From Rhynchosporium graminicola (taxonomy: Eukaryota; Ascomycota; Leotiomycetes; Helotiales; Ploettnerulaceae): a stretch of DNA of 64,000 bases. A program made the position numbers and the translations under genes. Where the stretch lies: NCBI GenBank assembly GCA_900074885.1, contig FJUW01000006.1, positions 684,512 to 748,511 on the forward strand, given 5' to 3'. The notes under the pieces are model-generated. The model worked only from the letters and a program-made list of their open reading frames with translations. It did not search any database and was not told the origin of the DNA. The first letter of the stretch is position 1. Every line of letters begins with the position of its first letter. This document shows, piece by piece, positions 57,168 to 64,000 of the stretch.

Positions 57168-58655
57168 AGGCGGCGTGGGAGCGAGGATGGGAAAGGGAAG
57201 GGATATGAGAATATGGGATGGAAAATATACGCATGGCAGGATATGGAACATGATGAGGAAGCTCCGACGAGAGAAGCATGAATATACGCGAATACCAGGA
57301 AAGGGGGGGAGTGGTAAATACGGATCATGGCTGCTTTGATTTCGCATGGATATGGCGTTCTGGAGCGTATGAATGAACGGGTTTGTTTCATTGTATCATG
57401 TAGCACCTACCTGTGCGAAGAAAAGTTGTAGGTACATGTCAAAAGACATGCGCCATGTGCTGTAATACTATTCAAGTAATCATCTTCGACACTTGGTCAT
57501 CCTTTTTAGATGGGGTGGGGGCGGGGGGAGGAGTGATTTCCTGTTCGTGGAGAGATATCATGATTACATTGTCACCTACGGCCATCTCTGCACATTGGAT
57601 CTCGAGACTCTTCTTTTCTTCCGTATGGATTCTTGGCGTATCAAGTAGAAGTAAGTGGTAGTCAGTCAGCCCATCAATACCGATAGATAATCTCCGCCAA
57701 GTCATGCTAGCTAGCTATAATGCACTTTCTACCTATTTCTTTGGGGGACTCATGCAGCAGATTCGTGGGCTGAAGTAAGAGATAGATAGGATGGCATTCT
57801 TGGGTTTAAATGTGTGATGGGATGTGATGAGATGAGATGGGAGGCGGGTCGGTAGGTGGATGCATAGAGGGTAAAGACAATTGAGGTGGGAATACCTGGG
57901 CGTGTTATAATGTGTCATTGGTGAGAACCTTGTGTGTGTGTGTATGTATACCACCGGATGGGAAGAATCTCTCTCCCATCTCCCAACTCCCGAGAATAAG
58001 ATTGATTAATCCATCAAGGTTGCCTGCCTATCTACTTATACCTATTTTTTTTTCACTTGTAAGATATACCCACCCGGATAAGGTTGCTCTCGTCTTCTTG
58101 TTTACGCCCGTCTGTTCGTCCACATACTTCCTTTCCCATCCTATCTACCGAGTTTTCTTTAGCCCTCACATCATCCGGTAGGCATTATCTACATACCTCC
58201 CTCTCATTCACCATTCACTAATAACCTCCTTCCTCCCTCTTACACACAGAACTAACCCCACTTCTTTACCAGTTACCAGCCCAGTCCAGCTGAATACTAC
58301 TCCTCCCAACCAATCACATCTCCATATCCTGCTCCAAGCGCAGGGGTCAAGCAGCTAAGGTTTGGCGTGAGCTTGTTTCGTTCTGACGGAGTTGATTGAG
58401 CCGATGAGCTGAAGAATAGCGGGGTCGTGTAACCATAATCATAATCATACTAGCTGGGTAGGTACAAGTACTAGGTACATATCTACACATCTACATACAT
58501 AATACCCCTCCCCCTCCACCCCTCCAATCTTTCCTCTTTCATCCACCAACACCGCACCAGACATAACCCATCAGACATCAAGATACTCGCCGATACTTTC
58601 TGTCCTACCTATAGACATATACGGATATACGTTCGACCTACAAACAATCGCAGAT
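57168..58655. other. Intergenic
   Basis: Two gene flanks with CT-rich blocks. The stretch 58190-58650 is pyrimidine-rich with tac/cat words and probably carries promoter and leader of the small gene at 58656. No gene seen. Confidence 0.55.
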
Positions 58656-59362
58656 ATGGATTTCCTCAAGAAAGGCGCAGACATGCTGAATAAGAATAAG
58701 GCGAGCGGGAGTGAACAGCCCGCTCAGGCTCAGGCTGGTGGAGCTGCGCCGGCTGCCGGACAACCTGCTGCTGCTGCTGGAGGACAGGATTATGGCGATA
58801 AGGGTATGTCTTTCTTCTCGCATCTTCTTTCTTGGGTGTTCAGGGTCTGGGGTGGGTATTGTGGGATGTGGTTGGATCGATGAGGAATATGGAAATGGAG
58901 AGAGGAACCGAGATCGAGGAGGAAGAGAGGAGGAGAAGATGGAGATATAGACGGATCTGAAGAATACATGCTGATACTAAGGTGATACAGCATTCGACTT
59001 CATCGCCAAGAAGACTGGTCACCAGATGGATCCCAATACCAGCGAGAAGATCACCGATGGAGCTCGTGGCTTGTACGAGAAGCAGACTGGGTTCGTCATT
59101 CCGATTCTTCATCTCTATTATACCCTACATTGATCATGTCTCTCTTGAGTCTCCGTACCCTTTCGATCATGTGTCAAATGATACTTCCTCTCTTCTGTAG
59201 CAGAAATCCACCTCATTCACACGAGAAGATCATCGCACATCCCACACATCACATATCCTAACCCAGTGTCGCGTTTTTAGCTCAAAGGTTGATGCCAAGT
59301 ACTCCAACTAATCGCACTTCTCTGGATGCAGGAACAAGGTCGATCCTAAATGGTCGAACTAG
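58656..59362 (+). CDS. Small conserved fungal protein with alternative duplicated last exons
   Basis: Exons 58656-58803 and 58991-59090, plus a terminal exon of 31 bases, give a 92-residue protein. It starts MDFLKKGADML, then an Ala/Gln/Gly-rich linker, a DYGDK-AFDFIAKKTGH box, the helix SEKITDGARGLYEKQTG and a short end. This resembles a small ascomycete family of unknown function (MDFLKK N terminus, KITDGAR core). Two candidate last exons of equal size exist. Exon A (59281-59311) reads G-SKVDAKYSN-stop; exon B (59332-59362) reads G-NKVDPKWSN-stop. Both have AG acceptors and keep frame. Only one can be used per transcript. The coordinates given end at exon B. Confidence 0.8.
59281..59311 (+). 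other. Alternative terminal exon A (31 bases)
   Basis: Follows a tttttag acceptor and a CTAAC branch word (59259-59263). It encodes the same kind of last ten residues as exon B 51 bases downstream, differing at S/N, A/P and Y/W. Its stop codon TAA sits in the CTAAT that could serve as the branch point for exon B. Confidence 0.7.
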
Positions 59363-59616
59363 ATCTGGTATTGGGATTGTGGGATCATGATAGGAATGGC
59401 TTGGAGTTTCTGGGCTGGATGTGTGGATGGATGGACGGATGGATGGATGGTAGAACTGGGCGGAGGAATTGAATCATCACCGAATACACTTTCTCACATT
59501 CGCTTTACCATTTCCTTGATAATTCCTTCCCCGCCCTTTCTATTATTGCGCTTCTGGCGCTTCTGTTGTTGATTCTGCGCCGACAAAAATCGACATCTTT
59601 CATGTCCTTACCCTGA

Positions 59617-59652
59617 GCTCATGCTCATGCTCATGCTCATGCTCATGCTCAT
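59617..59652. repeat. (GCTCAT)6 tandem hexamer
   Basis: Six perfect copies of gctcat, read through an otherwise ordinary intergenic segment. Confidence 0.95.
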
Positions 59653-59803
59653 TATGAAATAATTCTATCCTCAACTTGATTCTTCTGTTCACTCGTTCGT
59701 GTTCTCTATTAGTATGTCTGAAGTCTTGATGTTGCGCTCTCTCTTATACTACCCGACGCCCGTCACGAACTTCCACCGTACAAACTCGGCTCGACTACCT
59801 CGG

Positions 59804-59970
59804 ATCGACCATACAAAGCCATCGACCACCAGATTTTCATCGACCGTACAAAACCCACCATCGACCAGTCATCGACCTTACATAATCATCATCGACCATC
59901 GACCACCCAAACTCATATAATCATTATTGACTATGCAAAATCATCGACCTTACATAATCATCATCGACCC
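59804..59970. repeat. Degenerate array of atcgacc units
   Basis: About nine copies of the word atcgacc in 167 bases. It includes one exactly duplicated 29-base block (59869-59897 and 59941-59969) beginning tcatcgaccttacataatca. Confidence 0.85.
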
Positions 59971-60180
59971 TAAGATAGATGACTGCCCGCACGTGTGATA
60001 CGATACGTACAGTCTCAGGTCCACCACCTGATACCGGGGCGCTTATCCCACGCGGCCGCCCGGCCGCCCGCGCGTATGTCGGCAATGCGATGCGACCGCG
60101 ACACTTCATGGCTTCAAGTTGGTTCAATCATTCATTTATTCAGCTGCGCGATTCCTGCCCAGCACCCCCAATGCGACGCA

Positions 60181-61629
60181 ATGCAAGGTAAAGCAATGCA
60201 TGTTGAAGAGAAATCCAAAGTTCATCCTCCTCACACCCACACACTCACACTTCCTATAACAAATACTGCCATCATCAGGACCCCACAGGAAAACCAGATC
60301 TTGTTACCATTAACGCCTCCGCTATCCACTGACGGTTTGCACTCGCACTCGCACACGCACTCGCACTCGGAATCTCCATCTTCATCTCCCCCACAGGTCG
60401 TCACTACTGTATTGGCCCTAATCAGACAGCAACAGCAAGGCCGAGCGATAGGGACAGACTTTCCGCAACAAGTCAGGGCGACACCGTTGGAATACCACGA
60501 TCTATTGGCAGAATTGGAAAAGGAGCCTCAACTGAAGGCTTTCGTAGATGAGAAGCTCAGGTATGCTGGAGACACCCTTCCTTACCTCAACAACACAGAA
60601 AGACGCAGACTGACTGACCCTCCCTCCCGCAGATGGGAATACAACCCCCTAAACACGACGTTATCTCTCCAACCTATGCCTACAGTCCTCCATGATCACT
60701 TCGCAGACCAGCTCGCGGAAACAACTGTGACACAACTCAAGAACATTGCCCTCACATCCGACAACACCGAGCATTCTACTTTCGCCGCTCAAATATCCAC
60801 CTTAGGATCCGGAACACTACTTCTACGGGAACATGGTTTGGACAGCGACAGGGAGGAAATAGATTCGGCAGATATACATATCACGAAACAGCCAGACAAG
60901 TCGTTTCATCACCCGGAGGCCGTCTATCCAGGCGTCGTGTACGAGGTAGCTGTTACGCAGGGTTTTAAGAGCTTGAAACGTAAGGCGTGGACATATATCC
61001 AATCATCTGGCGCGAACATCAAGCGGGTTGTAGGTTTCGAATTGGGAAATCGAGGGGGGAAAGAGGCGCGCGTTTCAATGTGGAAACCTCTTTACATCAC
61101 TGATGAAGTTGGAGATGATGTCTTGACTGTCGAAACCGTGATTGATCGCAAGGTATGTCGTTCGTGTTATTGTTTGCAAAAAAGCTATAACTGACATTCA
61201 TCTCAGCTCTTCCGCTCCTCAGATGGATCTCCCGCGAACTCCACACTCTCCATTAGCCTCCCCCTCTCTGCATTCGCAACATCCGAAATTGCCACTTTTC
61301 CCTCGGACCCCTCCACACCTAGCATCACCATCCCCTACACCTCACTCATCACCTATCTCCAATCTGCAGAGTCCCACCAACGCGTCATCGACCCCGGAAA
61401 AGGCGAAGTACCAACTGGGAAGTTGACAAAACGGCCTGCGAAAAGAAAGAGACTTTCTACAAGCTCGGTAGAGGAATTGTCGATTGAGAGAGAAGGGGAG
61501 TTTTGTTCAAGGGAAGAGGAGGTCGGCGAGGGAGAGAAGGGGGATGGAGAGTTTAGAGGGAGGATAATTGCAAGTGGTGATAGTAGGATGAGTAGCAGGA
61601 GTGGGAGCAAGAGAAGACATCCGAGATGA
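60181..61629 (+). CDS. Fungal protein with Uma2/PD-(D/E)XK-like core
   Basis: Three exons (60181-60560, 60633-61152, 61207-61629) give 440 residues. I chose the ATG at 60181, though ATGs at 60196 and upstream are possible. The N terminus is His/Ser/Thr-rich (HSHSHTHSHSESPSSS). The core runs from LEYHDLLAELEKEPQLK through DEKLR-WEYNPLNTTLSL and TVLHDHF to PDKSFHHPEAVYPGVVYEVA and VVGFELG. That order (PD, then an acidic residue followed by V or I, then GVVxEV) is the signature of a restriction-endonuclease-like fold seen in a common ascomycete family of unknown role. The C-terminal ~90 residues are basic and disordered (KRPAKRKRL). Intron 1 (60561-60632) is 72 bases, a multiple of three without a stop, so retention would add 24 residues. 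Confidence 0.8.
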
Positions 61630-62412
61630 AGAGGAGACGAGGCACGTGCAAAATCGATATATGCTGCGTTTGTTTGCTAGCGACCGAGGCAGAGGAACGT
61701 AAAGGAGTTAGTGGAGGAGCGCGCGCGTCTAGCTTGTGCCTTTTTTTACTATTAGTCAATTCCTAAAGCAATCAACGGAACTATAGGCCCCAGCGCCGAC
61801 TTATTGCCTACGCAGAGGACGTGAAGCAGGCTTAGGGAGTAATTTTGCAAGGAAGTGAGGATATAAACGGTGATAGAGCGACCTCCTCGTTTACCCTTTC
61901 CATCTCCTTACTCATCAAGAAGTCGAAGCAGTCTTTCTCGTACAAGCGAATGATAACGACTGACTTCTTACACTCGAGTTCGGTGAGCTTAGAGTGAAAG
62001 TTGTGGAGCCTTTTCCCATCAGGCAAATGCCAACAGCCAGTCTATAGTGCAATTCCAAAGTAACTCTAATTCAGACAATGAATTTGATAAGAAGATCCCT
62101 TACGTTGTATGTGTGTGTCGAGTGCGGTCTGGCCTAGTATGCAACTACTCTATAACCTCTGTAGCCGAGCACTTGAGTTATCGTCGGCTATCGTGGTGAC
62201 TTTAAATTTTGCACCCCAATACAGGTGGGGTCGTTGGTATCAAGCGAGCTTAGGTTTTCCTACCCGTTGGAGTAGCGCCGAAGAAGGAAAGGGATGTGAA
62301 TGTAATAAGGAAAGATGGTATGCGAGATAGAGCCATCCGAGCTTGTTACTGCCTTGGAGCGATAGCAGGGCACATCTTCGTGTCATATTACATAGAATAT
62401 ATCTTGTCCTGT

Positions 62413-62476
62413 AACACTGCAACACCTGCAATACCTGCAATACTTGCAACACCTGCAGTGTCTGCAGTGCCTGCAT
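62413..62476. repeat. Degenerate nine-base tandem repeat
   Basis: Variants of acctgcaat/acctgcagt repeat about six times. In antisense they would encode Leu-Gln-Val repeats, which is low complexity. Confidence 0.8.
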
Positions 62477-62626
62477 AACTTGAGGCAGATCCAGAGGTTG
62501 ACCCAAAGAATGCAGAATCTATTATATAGGTGGAGTTCCTAAAAACACTATCTCATGTTGAAGTTACGAGCAAGACGCCCCTTTTTCTGATACTGGCGTC
62601 ACATATAGCAGGGCCAGAGTTCCAAG

Positions 62627-63061
62627 ATGGAGCAAGCTGTACCCAAGGCGAAAACGGACTCAGTAAGCGCAAAGTCAAAACGTATATGCGATCGACTAGG
62701 TATCGACCGCGAGTTACTATACAAGAAGAGCTTTCTTCAACGACGGAACCTGGACCACCATATCAAGAAAGCTCATGGAGTACCAGGTCCGGGTCTCATC
62801 AATTAAACAGTTGGAGACGACACGACGCTTTAAAGACTACAATTCAGCGACGAACCTCTAGGTGCCTGTCTTGAGTTTCTTTGGGAGAATGACCGAGAAC
62901 CCTTGCCCAAAATCCTTATTTCATCCACTAATATCGTGATTGCCACACTTGGGCAGAAATGTGATAACATGAGACGGGAAATATTGACGTGTAGAGGATG
63001 CCACCCAGGATCTCAGACAACCGATCATATCCAGCTCGGGTGCCACAGACATTGGTTATAG
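62627..63061 (+). pseudogene. Possible degenerate C2H2-zinc-finger-like gene relic
   Basis: The frame from the ATG at 62627 contains CDRLG...FLQRRNLDHHIKKAHG. The spacing of F, L, HH and H resembles a C2H2 finger with a missing second Cys. It stops at 62804. A second frame with FSDEPLGACLEFLWEND and TCRGCHPG continues from about 62833 to a stop at 63061. I could not join the two with a phase-compatible intron. Likely a decayed gene or unrelated chance frames. Confidence 0.25.
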
Positions 63062-64000
63062 CAGAAGCTCAGACAGAATCAGATCAACCTTTATAGACTT
63101 AGCCACTGCCTTGGGTATCGCCAACGAACACCGACCAGAAAGGGCAATACTCGCTATCCAATAGTTCAAAGACGCCATGATACACCGAATCCAGCGAGGT
63201 CTTGGAACAAAGAATCGGAGGGGAAAAGGTGGGAGGATGGTGAGACAGAAGAACCGCAGCAAACGAATAAGGAGCAAGCAGGGGAATTGTCTTCAAGACG
63301 TGCTACAATACGATATGAAACGATCACGTATGTGGCTATGTCAACCGCTAGCTCTTGACTAGCTGTCGCAGGAAGGAAAGCGTCACTTCGACGATTAACA
63401 CGCAAAGATTTCTCAAGACTGGGGAGTTCCAAGGAATCCTATCGGGACGTGTGTCTTCGGCGCTGCTGCATGGAGGGCACTCTACCCTTCCTTCGCAGCT
63501 TGCTAATTGTTTTCAAGTGCAGTCAATCCCGACTCCCTGGGCTGAAGGAATGTAAGCATTCAAAATACATACGGTACATATAGTTGAGTCTACTGATGAC
63601 AGTGAGCGTATGAATACGAAGATCACAATATATATCTCACACGCGCTATGGTATGGTTTGCTGATAGTAGATGTAATCGAAGCGGGCCAGATCTCCTTAG
63701 CCTTGTTGACTCTGGGCCTTTGGTGATGTATAGTTCTCACACTCGCGAACCAGATCCTATGTCGACTGCACATAATTTGGGAATCTGATGTAGAGAATCA
63801 GGGCCCGAAAGAACATCATGCATGCAAAGGCAAGATTCTGGCGCTAGTGTGGATTTCCCATGCCTGGACATTTTGAAGAGGCACCGAGAAACTCCTGATT
63901 TACTTTTAGGTATTACGCCTAGCTAAAGGGCATAACTATATCCTGGTGCCTACACGTTCCAACTAGTATAAATACGCAACATTTAGGTTTTAGCTTTCTA

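Larger units (their letters stand above)
59363..60180. other. Intergenic with short tandem repeats
   Basis: Contains the (GCTCAT)6 hexamer array at 59617-59652 and an atcgacc array at 59804-59970. No gene. Reading frames that start upstream at a GTG (59995) join the next gene but lack family similarity before 60181. Confidence 0.6.
61630..64000. other. Intergenic end region with possible gene relic
   Basis: No intact gene. A nine-base repeat (acctgcaat and variants) covers 62413-62476. A degenerate C2H2-like frame lies at 62627-62806, with a second open stretch to 63061 (own entry). Frames on both strands at 63056-63773 have no motif. Confidence 0.55.

Noticed and set aside
1..64000. CRISPR arrays, operons, prophage or insertion sequences of bacterial type
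   Set aside because: The window has spliced eukaryotic genes and no direct-repeat/spacer arrays; the only mobile element is a eukaryotic Tc1/mariner copy.

Overview
The window reads as chromosomal DNA of a filamentous ascomycete fungus (Pezizomycotina; a leotiomycete-like saprotroph or plant associate is a guess). The genes are spliced, with short introns of about 44-190 bases that have GTRNGT donors, CTRAY branch sites and YAG acceptors. They include an ApsB/Mto1-type septal/spindle-pole microtubule organiser, a GH11 xylanase and a CalB-type lipase, all typical of such fungi. One transposon carries RIP-like CpA-to-TpA damage. There are no operons, and most genes are single-copy housekeeping or secreted-enzyme genes separated by 0.5-3 kb of non-coding DNA.

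Layout. 0-1.35 kb: 3' part of an anion:cation symporter of the major facilitator superfamily. 1.35-4 kb: intergenic, with an AT-rich RIP-like island. 4-6.4 kb: large coiled-coil protein. 7.2 kb: intron-containing tRNA-Pro. 9.8-10.9 kb: MOSC-domain (mARC-like) enzyme. 11.6-12 kb: three degenerate copies of a ~140-base repeat. 12.2-13.7 kb: zinc-type alcohol dehydrogenase with a natural poly-His leader. 15.4-20 kb: Mto1/ApsB homologue (minus). 21.2-22.4 kb: DUF2306 membrane protein (minus). 25.4-28.4 kb: RING-IBR-RING ubiquitin ligase (minus, at least nine exons). 29.4-31.7 kb: Mtf1-like mitochondrial methyltransferase-fold protein (minus), head-to-head with an AMSH-type deubiquitinase at 32.3-34 kb. 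36.1-37.5 kb: Tc1/mariner element with near-perfect terminal inverted repeats and a transposase broken by five stop codons.

From 38 to 54.4 kb most genes are secreted or surface proteins: a fasciclin-domain membrane protein, the GH11 xylanase, a putative HExxH metallopeptidase (apparently not secreted), the CalB-like lipase, a secreted FKBP isomerase, an alpha-glucoside-type sugar transporter and a ten-cysteine small secreted protein. From 56 kb on there is a four-helix membrane protein, a 92-residue conserved small fungal protein with duplicated alternative last exons, and a protein with a Uma2/PD-(D/E)XK-like core.

The genes do not form one obvious pathway. The best functional themes are extracellular nutrient use (xylanase, lipase, sugar transporter, symporter), ubiquitin handling (RBR ligase and AMSH) and mitochondrial or redox functions (Mtf1-like, MOSC, dehydrogenase). 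The most unusual observations are the twin terminal exons at 59.3 kb, the HExxH protein at 42-44 kb, the 33-residue repeat expansion in the Mtf1-like protein, and the RIP-damaged Tc1/mariner element.
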